Shown here: piece by piece, positions 26,468 to 35,130 of the stretch
How the letters are laid out: each line of letters begins with the position of its first letter
Numbering within the stretch: the stretch's first letter is position 1
Assembly (NCBI GenBank): GCA_007121075.1
Contig: SKMK01000005.1
Span: forward strand, 1 to 56,728
Reading direction: 5' to 3'
Origin: Syntrophomonadaceae bacterium
Lineage (GTDB): Bacteria; Bacillota; Dethiobacteria; DTU022
DNA: 56,728 nt
Translations under genes and position numbers: made by a program
Notes under the pieces: generated by a model
The model's database searches: none
What the model saw: only the letters and a program-made list of their open reading frames with translations
Told to the model about the DNA's origin: nothing

Positions 26468-27257
26468 GGTCAACATCTCCCCTGCTGTAGCGCACTTTGA
26501 CTATTTCGGCGGCTATACTCAGGGCAATTTCAGCCGGTGTATTGCCTCCCAGGTCCAGGCCGATCGGAGCGTGGACTTTTTCCAGGTCAGAATCCGCAAA
26601 TCCCTTTTGCCTGAGATTCTCAAAAACCGTCTTAATCTTGCTGCGGCTTCCAATCATCCCGATATAGGCCGCATCAGAACAGGCTACCTTTTCCAGGGCC
26701 ACCTGGTCGTGCTTATGGCCCCTGCTTAAAAGAGCCAGGTAGGTATTCTCCGTTATTTTAAGATTATCGAGGGCGCTGCCAATATCAGCAGCTATCAACT
26801 GATCTGCTTCGGGAAAACGCTCTTCGCAGGCGTAATCTTCCCTATCGTCAATAATAGTAACCTTGAAATCAAGCATCTTGGCCATTCTGGCCAGGTCCTG
26901 GGAAATATGGCCCGCTCCGACAATGACCATTTCCGGGCCGGTTACAAAACAATCAATAAAGGCGCTCACTTCCCCGCCGCAGACCATACCCAAACCGGCT
27001 GCATCATTACTGTTCAGGCTGTAAGATGCATAAAAGGGTTCTCCTTTTTTTATCACCCAGCCGGCTTCTTCAATCAAACGGGCTTCCAGGGCCCCTCCAC
27101 CGACAGTGCCCAGGATAGAACCATCTTCATAAACCAGCATTTTGGCCCCCGGGCGGGACGGGGTTGAACCGGATGCCGAAACCACCGTAACCAGGGCGGC
27201 AGGCCTCTTTTGTTCCAGGCAAAGCAGCAATTCTTCCATAATCGGTTTAGGATCCAT
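26454..27257 (-). CDS. xdhC: XdhC/CoxI family molybdenum-enzyme maturation protein
   Basis: 267 residues. The XdhC N-terminal domain shows ALVTVVSASGSTPSRPGAKMLVYEDG and GTVGGGALEARLIEEA. The C-terminal Rossmann domain carries MVIVGAGHISQDLARMAKML, IIDDREDYACEERFPEA, and ends with GLDLGGNTPAEIALSIAAEIV. XdhC proteins bind molybdenum cofactor and insert the terminal sulfur (or support selenium) before delivery to xanthine-dehydrogenase-type enzymes. It directly follows the MoeA-like gene with no gap. The client hydroxylase is not in the window. Confidence 0.93.
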   Translation of the reverse strand: MDPKPIMEELLLCLEQKRPAALVTVVSASGSTPSRPGAKMLVYEDGSILGTVGGGALEARLIEEAGWVIKKGEPFYASYSLNSNDAAGLGMVCGGEVSAFIDCFVTGPEMVIVGAGHISQDLARMAKMLDFKVTIIDDREDYACEERFPEADQLIAADIGSALDNLKITENTYLALLSRGHKHDQVALEKVACSDAAYIGMIGSRSKIKTVFENLRQKGFADSDLEKVHAPIGLDLGGNTPAEIALSIAAEIVKVRYSRGDVDREQG

Positions 27258-28292
27258 TTAAAAACCTCCTTTCCCAAAAGAACAGTCGGGATAAAGGCAC
27301 GATTCGCAGCGGCGGCAAAAGCCGCCGTGTCCGAGAGCGGCTATATCAGAGCGTTCAATTCTTTCGCCGGCCAGCAGGCGCGGCAGGACCAGGTCAAAGA
27401 TGGTGGTTTTAAAAAACATACCGCAGGCCGGTACTCCCACCACTGGTATCCGGCCTTGATAGGCCAGCAAAAACATTGCTCCGGGCAAAACCGGCGCCCC
27501 GTACTTTTCAATTTCAGCCCCGCTGAGCCTGATTCCTGCCGGAGTAACATCATCGGGATCAACGGACATGCCGCCGGTCACAACAATCAGATCGCAATCA
27601 TTATCCAGCAGCATTTTTATTTTGGATGCAATACACCCGGCATCATCCGGGGCATAATCAATTAAGGGCTCCGGGAGACCGTAAACACGGGCTTTTTCTT
27701 TCAAAACCGGGGCAAAATCATCCTCGATCCGGCCCTCATATACTTCCCTGCCGGTTATCAGGGCCCCCATTTTTAAGATTTGGTACTCCAGCACCCTGAT
27801 CAACGAACCTCTTTCGGAACAAATTGTCCGGACCTGCTCAAGAGTATCTTTTTTAACCGCGAGGGGTATGATCCTGGTTCCGGCAACCCGGTCGCCTTTT
27901 TTTACCGGGTTATTAGTATGCAGGCTGGCCATAACCACGTCAGATAGTTGATTAACTGCAAACAGGCTTTCTACGTTAACCTTTAGCAACCCGCTGCAGG
28001 TGGCAACCAGGTCGACCCGGCCTTCCGATGGCCCTTCCATGGCAAGGCCTTCACCGGATGCATACGAAGCCAGAGCCAGGCCTGCTTCATCTTCGTGGGT
28101 TTCATCTTCATCCAGCTCCAGGAAGCAAATATGTTCTTTTCCGATATCAAGCAAGAGCGGTATATCTTCTTTTCTAATGATATGCCCTTTCTTAAAAGCA
28201 GGGCCCTTGCACTTTCCTCTAACGATGCGGGTCACATCATGGGAAAGCACTTTCCCCACGGCCTCTTCTGTTTTGGCATAAGATATTTTCAA
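27258..28292 (-). CDS. Molybdopterin-binding (MoeA/MoaB-like) protein with C-terminal cysteine cluster
   Basis: 344 residues, TTG start behind GGGGGTGAACCG. The C-terminal two thirds contain the MoCF-biosynthesis fold: DCDLIVVTGGMSVDPDDVTPAGI and VLPGAMFLLAYQGRIPVVGVPACGMFF, related to MoeA/MogA and to the molybdopterin-binding proteins that accompany selenium-dependent hydroxylases. The last 25 residues hold four cysteines in CRRCESCLYPDCSFGKGGF, able to bind a metal or Fe-S cluster. It is first in the operon with xdhC and yqeB and is directly controlled by the promoter with the ModE-like box. Confidence 0.88.
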   Translation of the reverse strand: MKISYAKTEEAVGKVLSHDVTRIVRGKCKGPAFKKGHIIRKEDIPLLLDIGKEHICFLELDEDETHEDEAGLALASYASGEGLAMEGPSEGRVDLVATCSGLLKVNVESLFAVNQLSDVVMASLHTNNPVKKGDRVAGTRIIPLAVKKDTLEQVRTICSERGSLIRVLEYQILKMGALITGREVYEGRIEDDFAPVLKEKARVYGLPEPLIDYAPDDAGCIASKIKMLLDNDCDLIVVTGGMSVDPDDVTPAGIRLSGAEIEKYGAPVLPGAMFLLAYQGRIPVVGVPACGMFFKTTIFDLVLPRLLAGERIERSDIAALGHGGFCRRCESCLYPDCSFGKGGF

Positions 28293-28306
28293 CGGTTCAC
28301 CCCCGC

Positions 28307-28344
28307 ATTAAAGCGTTATGCTTAACCTCATATAACGCTTTAAT
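28307..28344. promoter_or_regulatory. ModE-like operator, perfect 13-bp inverted repeat
   Basis: ATTAAAGCGTTAT at 28307-28319 and ATAACGCTTTAAT at 28332-28344 are perfectly complementary, separated by 12 bp. The CGTTAT...ATAACG core resembles the palindromic ModE box of proteobacteria. It sits just downstream of the -10 element of the MoeA-like operon and 15 bp upstream of its TTG start, a repressor position. Confidence 0.75.
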
Positions 28345-28345
28345 A

Positions 28346-28375
28346 AATATAGCCTTTTCTATATTCCTTGGTCAA
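28346..28375 (-). promoter_or_regulatory. Sigma-A promoter of the MoeA-like/xdhC/yqeB operon
   Basis: Minus strand TTGACC (28375-28370), an 18-bp spacer, TATATT (28351-28346). The ModE-like inverted repeat begins at once after the -10, so bound regulator would block initiation. Confidence 0.65.
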
Positions 28376-28466
28376 GTAAGTGGCCCGGAACGTTGCTTAA
28401 AACCGGCTCCAGTAGTCCTGCGATGGCTTTTGCCTAAACCTGCCACCATTTTTACATTTGCAGGAA

Positions 28467-28910
28467 TTAAGGCTCAAGGTAACTAAGTTTATTTTGATCA
28501 TGAAAAATTCTTTTTGAATCGGTGCCCACAATTTCCTGAATAATTACTTCACCCATCAGCCAGGTCCTGATCCCCGGGCGCAGGCAGCCGACGGCAATTT
28601 CATCCATCCGCCCTAAGGCTCCGTGTATATGGGCTATCGGCCTGCCCTCCTGGTCGGGAACAATAATGCCCAGGCTGATTGTTTCCCTCGGGCGCCCGTC
28701 AATTTCCTTAAACTCCGGATTGACCTCTTCGGTAGAATCGCTTTCAGGGCCGACCACCAGCCGCCCGTTTTTTAATCCTCCTACCAGGTGAATTAATCCT
28801 ACTTTGATTTCATTTTTAGCGGCAAACTCTTCCAGGCAATCCGGAAGCAGATCACCGTCTTCCAGCCTGATCACAAAAACCCGGCCCGGATTTCCTTCTG
28901 CAGCCAGCAT
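28467..28910 (-). CDS. PPC-domain (DUF296) protein, copy 1
   Basis: 147 residues, the whole of one PPC/DUF296 domain: RVFVIRLEDGDLLPDCLEEFAAKNEI at the start, a central strand region with GLIHLVGGLKNGRLVVGPE, and the signature histidine motif GRPIAHIHGALG. The domain forms trimers and binds a metal or small ligand in bacteria; in plants it is fused to AT-hooks. ATG start after GGGAGGTAAAT. It lies downstream of thiolase. A second, divergent copy lies upstream of the neighbouring hydroxyacyl-CoA dehydrogenase. Confidence 0.87.
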   Translation of the reverse strand: MLAAEGNPGRVFVIRLEDGDLLPDCLEEFAAKNEIKVGLIHLVGGLKNGRLVVGPESDSTEEVNPEFKEIDGRPRETISLGIIVPDQEGRPIAHIHGALGRMDEIAVGCLRPGIRTWLMGEVIIQEIVGTDSKRIFHDQNKLSYLEP

Positions 28911-28958
28911 ATTTACCTCCCAGGTTGATCAATTCCAAAATGGATGCTATTTAAGTAG

Positions 28959-30167
28959 TTATACCTCGATCAACACCGCATCCCCCTGGGCCAATCCGCC
29001 GCAGATAGCGGCTACCCCAAGGCCGCCTTCCCTCCTGCGCAATTCATAAGCCAGGGTCATAACCAGGCGGGCCCCGCTGGCTCCAACGGGGTGGCCAATA
29101 GCGATAGCTCCACCGTTAATGTTAATTTTCCCTCGCAGGCTTTCCATTTTTATATCATCCCTTTCGGCCAGGATTTTACTGCTGACCAGGGGCATGGCGG
29201 CAAAAGCTTCATTAATTTCGATCAGATCGATCTCTTCCAGGGCGATCCCGCCGGCCCTCTCCAAAGCCTTTTCAACTGCATAAGCCGGCACCGCGGCAAT
29301 CAGGTGCGGTTCAAGGGCCACACTGCCAGTACTGCGCATTACAGCTATTATATCAACCCCCAGCGCGTCGGCTTTTTCCCGTGACATCAAAACCAGGGCG
29401 GCGGCCCCGGTATTTAATCCCGGGGCATTCCCGGAAGTGACCGTGGGGCTGCCATAAATTAAAGGTAGCCGGGCCAGATCCTCCAGGGTGGTATCCGGCC
29501 GGGGCTGTTCATCCTGTTCAACCAGAGAAGCCCCTTTTTTACCTTCCACCCGGACCGGAAATATTTCCTCAATAAATTTGCCTTCTTCAAGGGCCCGGGC
29601 GTAACGCTGTTGACTTCCCAGGGCCCACCGGTCCTGCTCTTCCCGGCCAATTCCGTACTCCAGGGCCACTTCTCCGGCGTCCACCGCCACGGGGTTCCAG
29701 TCGGAATAACCAAGGGCATACATGGGATCAATCAACTCAGCCGGCCCCAGGCGCCGGCCCCAACGGACATCCGGGGCCAGAAAAGGAGCGCGGCTCATAT
29801 TTTCGGAGCCTGCCGCCACCACTACCCCGGCTTCCCCGCTTTTAATCGACCGGTAACCCAGATGCAGGGCAGTCATTGAGGAACAGCAAGCCCGATCAAT
29901 AGACAAAGAGAGGACCCCGGAAGGCAATCCGGACTTTAGCACGGCCTGCCGGGCCAGGACATTCGTTTCCAGGGCATTTTCCGGCAGCACACAGGTACCA
30001 TAATAAAGCTCATCAACCAGGTCAGTGCCCCTGCCCAGTCGGCTCAGGGCTTCCCGGATGGCCATCACGCCCAGGTCCAGGCTGCTCATATCCTTCATCG
30101 CCCCGCCGAACCTGCCAAAAGGGGTCCGGGCGCAGGCAGCGATAACCACATCATTCCCAGCGCTCAT
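28959..30167 (-). CDS. Thiolase (acetyl-CoA C-acyltransferase)
   Basis: 402 residues. The nucleophilic cysteine is in [12 protein letters not shown] (C94), the NEAFA motif in [11 protein letters not shown], the histidine in [12 protein letters not shown] and the second cysteine in [12 protein letters not shown]. All four catalytic elements are present, though the first motif differs from the usual TVNxxCxSG. It condenses or thiolytically cleaves beta-ketoacyl-CoA. It is 35 bp downstream of 3-hydroxyacyl-CoA dehydrogenase in the same direction, forming two consecutive steps of butanoate or beta-oxidation chemistry. Crotonase and acyl-CoA dehydrogenase genes are not adjacent. Confidence 0.95.
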   Translation of the reverse strand: MSAGNDVVIAACARTPFGRFGGAMKDMSSLDLGVMAIREALSRLGRGTDLVDELYYGTCVLPENALETNVLARQAVLKSGLPSGVLSLSIDRACCSSMTALHLGYRSIKSGEAGVVVAAGSENMSRAPFLAPDVRWGRRLGPAELIDPMYALGYSDWNPVAVDAGEVALEYGIGREEQDRWALGSQQRYARALEEGKFIEEIFPVRVEGKKGASLVEQDEQPRPDTTLEDLARLPLIYGSPTVTSGNAPGLNTGAAALVLMSREKADALGVDIIAVMRSTGSVALEPHLIAAVPAYAVEKALERAGGIALEEIDLIEINEAFAAMPLVSSKILAERDDIKMESLRGKININGGAIAIGHPVGASGARLVMTLAYELRRREGGLGVAAICGGLAQGDAVLIEV

Positions 30168-30202
30168 ACAGGCTCCTTTCTTTTAAACAAGTAAATTATA
30201 TG

Positions 30203-31054
30203 CTACTCGTACATGTAAAATCCGCGGCCGGTCTTACGGCCAAGGTGGCCAGCTTCAACCAGTTTTTTCAGGATCTGGGGAGCGCGGAACCGGTCCCCGT
30301 AAGCCTCGGTCAAGCCTTCGGCAGCAAAAACCATGGTATCCAGGCCTACATAGTCGGCCAGCTCAAAGGGGCCCATCGGGTAATTTAGGCCAAGCCGGAC
30401 CGCCTTATCGATATCTTCGGCGGAAGCCACCCCTTCTTCAAGAACCCGCATACATTCTATCATGTGGGCGGCCAAAACCCGGCTGGTTACAAAACCCTGA
30501 GCATCCCTGACCAGGACGGTTTCTTTGCCCATCTTTTGGGCCAGATCCTGGATAATCTGAACAGTTTGCTCGGAGGTATCCACACCGGCTATTATTTCTA
30601 CCAGCCTCATCAAAGGAGCAGGATTGAACCAGTGCATACCGATTACCCTGTCGGGGCAACTCGTTATTGAAGCGATATCGGTAATGCTCAATTCGGTGGT
30701 GTTGCTGGCCAGGATTGTCCCTTCAGTGCAGAGGCCTTCCAGCTCGGCAAAAATCTCTTTTTTGAGGGCCAGGTCTTCAGGCACCGCCTCGATCACCACC
30801 TGTGCACCTTCCACCGCATCAGCCAGATCCGTGGTCGTAGTTATAGCCTGCAGTACTTCTTCAGCTTTTTCTTCACTAAGCTTCCCCGATTTGATAAAAC
30901 GATCCAGGCTTTTTTTAATCCCTTTCATTCCCCTGGCCAGCATTTCATCGGCAACATCCATAATCCCGACCTGGTACCCTGAAGAGGCCGCGACCTGGGC
31001 AATACCGCTGCCCATCTGGCCGGCTCCCAGAACAGCAATCTTTTTGATTTCCAT
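30203..31054 (-). CDS. hbd: 3-hydroxybutyryl-CoA dehydrogenase
   Basis: 283 residues, the standard clostridial length. The Rossmann motif is VLGAGQMGSGIAQ (about residues 8-20), the catalytic site region IGMHWFNPAPLMRLVEI contains the active histidine, and VRDAQGFVTSRVLAAHMIE and GLNYPMGPFELADYVGLD are family signatures. It reduces acetoacetyl-CoA or oxidises 3-hydroxyacyl-CoA with NAD(H). ATG start after GAGGAGGGTGTAAAAA. It follows PPC copy 2 and precedes thiolase. Confidence 0.95.
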   Translation of the reverse strand: MEIKKIAVLGAGQMGSGIAQVAASSGYQVGIMDVADEMLARGMKGIKKSLDRFIKSGKLSEEKAEEVLQAITTTTDLADAVEGAQVVIEAVPEDLALKKEIFAELEGLCTEGTILASNTTELSITDIASITSCPDRVIGMHWFNPAPLMRLVEIIAGVDTSEQTVQIIQDLAQKMGKETVLVRDAQGFVTSRVLAAHMIECMRVLEEGVASAEDIDKAVRLGLNYPMGPFELADYVGLDTMVFAAEGLTEAYGDRFRAPQILKKLVEAGHLGRKTGRGFYMYE

Positions 31055-31102
31055 TTTTTACACCCTCCTCTACAAATAAAATTCACCTGGACTGGAACCT
31101 GC

Positions 31103-31534
31103 TTATATTTTGCGCCACAGGGGGAGGTCCGTTTCGGGATCATGTTGACGCTGCAAATCGGGCCCAATGATTTCTTCAATCACGAATTCACCCGCAAATA
31201 CCCTGGTCCCTTTCTGAAGATGCCCACCTTTCAAACCACCCTCACTGTCTCCCAGGGTCACATGCAGGTGAGCGGCGGGTTCTCCGTCCCTTAGGCTCAG
31301 GTTGCCTAAACAGCTCACTATTTCCAGGTGTTGATCAAATTCAATATCTTCATAAACCCTCGAATCCTGGTTATAGTAACTGATCACCGCTTTTTCCACG
31401 GCGCCGATTATCTCCACCCGGGCGCACTTGATATTCTCATTAACCGCAAATTGCTGCACACTTTCAAGCAGGTCCGACCGGAAAGGTATCCTGCCAATCC
31501 AGATCCGGCCCTTTTCGCCTTTTTGATGCCACAT
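31103..31534 (-). CDS. PPC-domain (DUF296) protein, copy 2
   Basis: 143 residues; start ATG 31534 (GGGAGG 7 nt upstream; a TTG six bases earlier is too close). It has the same fold pattern as the other PPC protein: LLESVQQFAVNENIKCARVEIIGAVEKAV, then DGEPAAHLHVTLGDSEGG with the histidine motif, and a C-terminal FVIEEIIGPDLQRQHD. Overall identity to copy 1 appears low, so these are distinct paralogues and not a recent duplication. It is the first gene of the apparent run PPC2 - hbd - thiolase - PPC1. Confidence 0.85.
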   Translation of the reverse strand: MWHQKGEKGRIWIGRIPFRSDLLESVQQFAVNENIKCARVEIIGAVEKAVISYYNQDSRVYEDIEFDQHLEIVSCLGNLSLRDGEPAAHLHVTLGDSEGGLKGGHLQKGTRVFAGEFVIEEIIGPDLQRQHDPETDLPLWRKI

Positions 31535-31602
31535 ACACAAACCTCCCGTTCATAGTTGCTTAAGTTTGATTTCACCGGCTCCTCGCAAAGCTAATTCAAG
31601 CT

Positions 31603-31974
31603 CTAAAAGGCGCTGTAGCTGTAAAAAGCAAATCCGGCAAACAGGCCAAACAAAATCCCTATTAACCCCATCGCCAGGCTGATGATTATCAGGATACCCT
31701 GGATCTTAAAGTAGGTGTTTAAGTTGTCCACAAACATGTTAAAGTTTACCGAATAACCCTCACCGGCCTGTTCCATCAGCAAAGCGTCAGCATACTGCTT
31801 GGCGCCGCGCAGCTTTATGCCGAGAACAATAGCTATAATACCGGGTATAGCCCCGATGACAAAGGCAAAAATCCCGGCCAGCGCTGATAAAGCTCCCCCG
31901 ATAATGGTAATAATCCCCACAAAACCCATCCAGGCACTTAACTGCTGCAGTTTAACCCGATCCACTAACTTCAT
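31603..31974 (-). CDS. Small membrane protein (DUF5362-like)
   Basis: About 123 residues from the ATG at 31974 (a GTG at 31965 has a slightly better spaced AAAGGG; the frame extends to 32031). Four hydrophobic segments in two pairs: MGFVGIITIIGGALSALAGIFAFVIGAIPGIIAIVLGI, a polar middle with AKQYADALLMEQAGEGY, and GILIIISLAMGLIGILFGLFAGFAFY. The layout resembles DUF5362 membrane proteins of unknown function. Transcribed alone before the lysR control region. Confidence 0.7.
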   Translation of the reverse strand: MKLVDRVKLQQLSAWMGFVGIITIIGGALSALAGIFAFVIGAIPGIIAIVLGIKLRGAKQYADALLMEQAGEGYSVNFNMFVDNLNTYFKIQGILIIISLAMGLIGILFGLFAGFAFYSYSAF

Positions 31975-32349
31975 CCCTTTCCATATTAAAAATGTCCTGC
32001 ATAAAAAAAACAGGCGCTGCCAATCCGGCAACTGCCTTAAAACAAATGAACCTTACCTCCATAAAGATCAACCGTACAGGGATCACAAGGCTTAAGACAG
32101 TCTCGATTACTGCTATTATAGGTCATCCCAAAACCCAAACAAGAACAGCGCAAAAACTTTTGGGACAAGTAAATAACCCCCCCGGGTCAACAAATCCAGG
32201 TGTCAGAAGTCTAAAACTAATATTCGCTGATAATTACTTAAGTCCTTCAATTCTCTCCGGTAAAACAGCCTTAATTCGAAACATATACCCTGATTGCATA
32301 TCAGAACACATAACAGCGCAAAAAGTGCGATAACTATTCTTATTTACTA
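31975..32349. other. Intergenic region upstream of lysR
   Basis: About 375 bp with no convincing gene. It holds TATAAT on the minus strand (32120-32115), possibly the promoter of the small membrane protein, and a copy of the motif TTGCATATCA (32294-32303) that is also the core of the korA upstream box, about 90 bp before the main lysR box. Confidence 0.4.
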
Positions 32350-32379
32350 TTAACAAATGATATTGTAGTATTATATAAT
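32350..32379 (+). promoter_or_regulatory. Candidate sigma-A promoter of lysR
   Basis: TTAACA (32350-32355), an 18-bp spacer and a perfect TATAAT (32374-32379), about 65 bp upstream of the lysR GTG start. The shared 39-bp box begins 6 bp after the -10, as expected for autorepression. Confidence 0.55.
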
Positions 32380-32385
32380 AACAAC

Positions 32386-32424
32386 ATGAATAATTGGCAT
32401 ATCAATAATCACATCTATAAATAT
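32386..32424. promoter_or_regulatory. Shared box 1 (candidate LysR operator, own promoter)
   Basis: Contains TGAATAATTGGCATATCAATAATCA, whose arms (GAATAATTG / CAATAATC) are inverted around GCATAT. A near copy occurs upstream of korA at 45417-45461: ATGAAT-ATT-GCATATCAATAAT is identical apart from two bases, and the CAT..ATATA part follows at about the same distance. The two copies are 13 kb apart and nothing similar was seen elsewhere except half matches at 32294 and 42537. Confidence 0.65.
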
Positions 32425-32444
32425 TTCATGGGGGGAAATATGTC

Positions 32445-33320
32445 GTGCACATTGATGATATAGAAATTTTTTTAACCCTGGTTAGAACTTTTAACCTATC
32501 AAAAACTGCTGAACAATTACATCTTTCGCAATCAACAGTAAGCCGCCGTTTAACCGTACTCGAAAACAATATTGGTATTAAACTATTCGAAAGAAAGAGG
32601 GGTCAAAAAAAAATTAAAGTCACCCCCAAGGGGCAGCAATTCATCTTTATTGCACAAAGGTGGAGTACCCTCTGGCAGGAAATACATTCACTCAGGAACA
32701 CCGCCCCACATCTCTCATTAGCAATTGGCTCTGTCGACAGTTTAAACACCACATTTCTTCTGCCATTTTACCAAAAACTTATCAAACATACGCCCAAAAC
32801 CAAGTTGAAAATTATTACCAGTACATCACCTGAGCTATATGAACTACTGGAAAAACATGAAATAGATATCGGTTTTGTTTTACGTGAAATTAGTTCAAAA
32901 AACATCATCAGCGAACAAGTTTTCAGGGAGCCAATGGTAGTCATTAGCATGAGTAATTATAACGATAAAAGAAAGGGAATTCATCCTTCCGATCTGGACC
33001 CTCATTTTGAAATATTATTAAACTGGAGCCCTACCTATATGATATGGCACAATTACTGGTGGGATCCATATATTTCAGGAAGAATTGAAGTAGATACTAC
33101 ATCTATAATCGTTGAAAGCCTTAAAGATAACCCAGGGCACTGGTCTATTGTGCCTAAATCAGTCGCCCTTCATGCTTTGCTCTCACATAACCTTTATGTA
33201 TATGAGTTAACCGATCCTCCACCAGACCGGATTTGCTATAAAATTACCCACAGGTACCCCAACAGTATTGTAGTGCAAAAAACTGAGCTCATTAACGATT
33301 ATATACATGATATTATTTAG
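32445..33320 (+). CDS. LysR-family transcriptional regulator
   Basis: 291 residues, GTG start behind GGGGGAAATATGTC. The N-terminal winged helix is IEIFLTLVRTFNLSKTAEQLHLSQSTVSRRLTVLENNIGIKLFERKRG, followed by the LysR substrate-binding fold (LSLAIGSVDSLNTTFLLPFYQKL, GFVLREI, VVISMSN). The effector domain is slightly short. It is the only rightward gene of the right-hand island and faces the FrdA-like gene tail to tail. The shared box in its own promoter and before korA suggests it autoregulates and controls the kor-to-frd gene run. Confidence 0.92.
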   Translation: MHIDDIEIFLTLVRTFNLSKTAEQLHLSQSTVSRRLTVLENNIGIKLFERKRGQKKIKVTPKGQQFIFIAQRWSTLWQEIHSLRNTAPHLSLAIGSVDSLNTTFLLPFYQKLIKHTPKTKLKIITSTSPELYELLEKHEIDIGFVLREISSKNIISEQVFREPMVVISMSNYNDKRKGIHPSDLDPHFEILLNWSPTYMIWHNYWWDPYISGRIEVDTTSIIVESLKDNPGHWSIVPKSVALHALLSHNLYVYELTDPPPDRICYKITHRYPNSIVVQKTELINDYIHDII

Positions 33321-33519
33321 ATAACCATGCCTGTAATTATTGTGCTATTCATCCTGACCATGAATTAGTTCAGTGCCAGGAAGCTATCCCAGAACTTCAT
33401 TTTGTAGGCTCAAAATTGACCTGTGATATCATAAAGCCAAATCTCATATTCGTTCTCCACCAACACTAATTTTTCAAAGAACGAAGAGATATACCAATCA
33501 GGGCTTAAGGCAATCAGGC

Positions 33520-35118
33520 CTAATATCTTTTAACCTTGATCTCCTCACGAATATAATCGGGTAGAAGCACCGGTGATTTTTTACTTTCATCTATCCCAAG
33601 CTCTTTTAGCTTATTCTGATAATCAACCACGTGATGCATAGTCAATTTACTTCTTTTTTGATTTATTAAATCCATTGCCCGCAATGCTGAACGCCTACCA
33701 AATACGAAAATGTCGAGCAGGCTGTTTCCCGCTAACCGGTTTTTTCCCTGGACTCCTCCAGAGACCTCCCCGGCGGCAAATAAGCCGGGAATTGTGGTTT
33801 CACCATGGGGGGTAATTCTGAGCCCCCCGTTTTGATAATGCTGGGTAGGAAAAATCAGGATGGGTTCTTTACTGATATCTATATCATATTTTTTAAAGCG
33901 CTGATATATGCCGACAAAGTGTTTCTCTACACCCTCAACCAGGGAGGTGTCCATCCAGATTCCTACCATCCCGGTGGGGGTAACCACGCCCTTGCCCCGA
34001 TCTTCACACTCCTTAATCAATGCCGAAGCACAGGTATCCCTGCATTCCAGTTCATTTATGAAACGTTCTCCATCAACGTTAACCAGGTGGGTTCCATGCC
34101 CCCGCATCACTTCTGTAATCAACTGGCCCAACATCTGTTCAGGCCAAACAACCCCTGTTGGATGGTATTGAATACTATCCATATGAAGCAATTCCGCTCC
34201 GGCCCGGTAACCAATAACAAGCCCATCAGCAGTTGCTCCGTAATGGTTGGTGGTAGGGAAAGATTGAACATGCAACCGCCCAATACCACCACTGGCCAGT
34301 ATTACAGCATTGGCTTCAACCACATAGTATTCTTCTGTTTCCATATTAAATAAAATAGCACCGCCACACCGTCCCTCTAAGTCCAGTATAATTTCAACAG
34401 CAGGGCTGAACTCCAGGTATGGAATTTCGCGGTTTCTGATTTCATCTCGAAGCACACGCATTATTTCCAGCCCGGTTAAGTCTTTACAGGAAAGTAAGCG
34501 TTTGCGAGAATGTCCACCACAATGGTTTACTTTAAGCGCTCCATCTTCCTCAAAGTCAAACATAACCCCCATATCGATTAACCAGTTTGCAATTTTGGGG
34601 CCATCCAGAACTAAGGCTTTAACTATGTCGGGGACATTAGTGTAATGGCCTCCTCCCAGTGTATCCAAAAAATGCTTATAGGGATCGTCATCAGGGCGAA
34701 CAGGTGCGCAGATACCGCCTTCCGCCATCAGTGTATTGGCATCGCCCAGCCTTAACTTGGTAGTCAGCAATACACTGGCCCCCTGAGAATGAGCCGTGAG
34801 TGCTGCTGCGCTTCCACCACCACCACCACCAACTACCAGGACATCCACTTTAAAGTCAGGAGCATTTAGGTTTATTTTTTCTGGGTCGATCCGGCTGTAA
34901 GATTCAGCTACACTTGCAAACTCCAGTGGAACCCTCTGTCCCTTGTTAACACCTACCCTGAGTTCCTCCATCCCTTCAGGACGATAATCAGGGTGAAAAG
35001 CTTCAATAAGCCGGGTTCGTTCCTCATCAGTTAGCCTTTTTATTGTCTGCTCTTTGCGAAACTCCCTACTCGCTTTCAATTTGGCCAGGGAATCTTGAAA
35101 ATCAGTTGGATATGGCAT
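33520..35118 (-). CDS. Fumarate reductase/succinate dehydrogenase-like flavoprotein subunit
   Basis: 532 residues. The FAD dinucleotide motif DVLVVGGGGGGSAAA is unusually far in (residues 92-106) behind a charged 90-residue extension. Family features follow: NTLMAEGGICAP, CGGHSRKRLLS, SIQYHPTG, FINELECRDTCASAL (with the catalytic-type arginine), TQHYQNGGLRI and GLFAAGEVSGGVQGKNRLAGNSL. It transfers electrons to or from an enoate or a succinate-like acid. It is 12 bp downstream of its iron-sulfur partner. No membrane-anchor (cytochrome b) genes are present, so the complex is probably soluble, like thiol- or NADH-linked fumarate reductases. The substrate may be a substituted fumarate such as mesaconate (inference). 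Confidence 0.9.
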   Translation of the reverse strand: MPYPTDFQDSLAKLKASREFRKEQTIKRLTDEERTRLIEAFHPDYRPEGMEELRVGVNKGQRVPLEFASVAESYSRIDPEKINLNAPDFKVDVLVVGGGGGGSAAALTAHSQGASVLLTTKLRLGDANTLMAEGGICAPVRPDDDPYKHFLDTLGGGHYTNVPDIVKALVLDGPKIANWLIDMGVMFDFEEDGALKVNHCGGHSRKRLLSCKDLTGLEIMRVLRDEIRNREIPYLEFSPAVEIILDLEGRCGGAILFNMETEEYYVVEANAVILASGGIGRLHVQSFPTTNHYGATADGLVIGYRAGAELLHMDSIQYHPTGVVWPEQMLGQLITEVMRGHGTHLVNVDGERFINELECRDTCASALIKECEDRGKGVVTPTGMVGIWMDTSLVEGVEKHFVGIYQRFKKYDIDISKEPILIFPTQHYQNGGLRITPHGETTIPGLFAAGEVSGGVQGKNRLAGNSLLDIFVFGRRSALRAMDLINQKRSKLTMHHVVDYQNKLKELGIDESKKSPVLLPDYIREEIKVKRY

Positions 35119-35130
35119 AACCTGAACCTC

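Noticed and set aside
33480-33519. Repeated ATCAGG/GCAATCAGG at the end of the FrdA-like gene as a terminator
   Set aside because: These are direct, not inverted, repeats and cannot form a stem.
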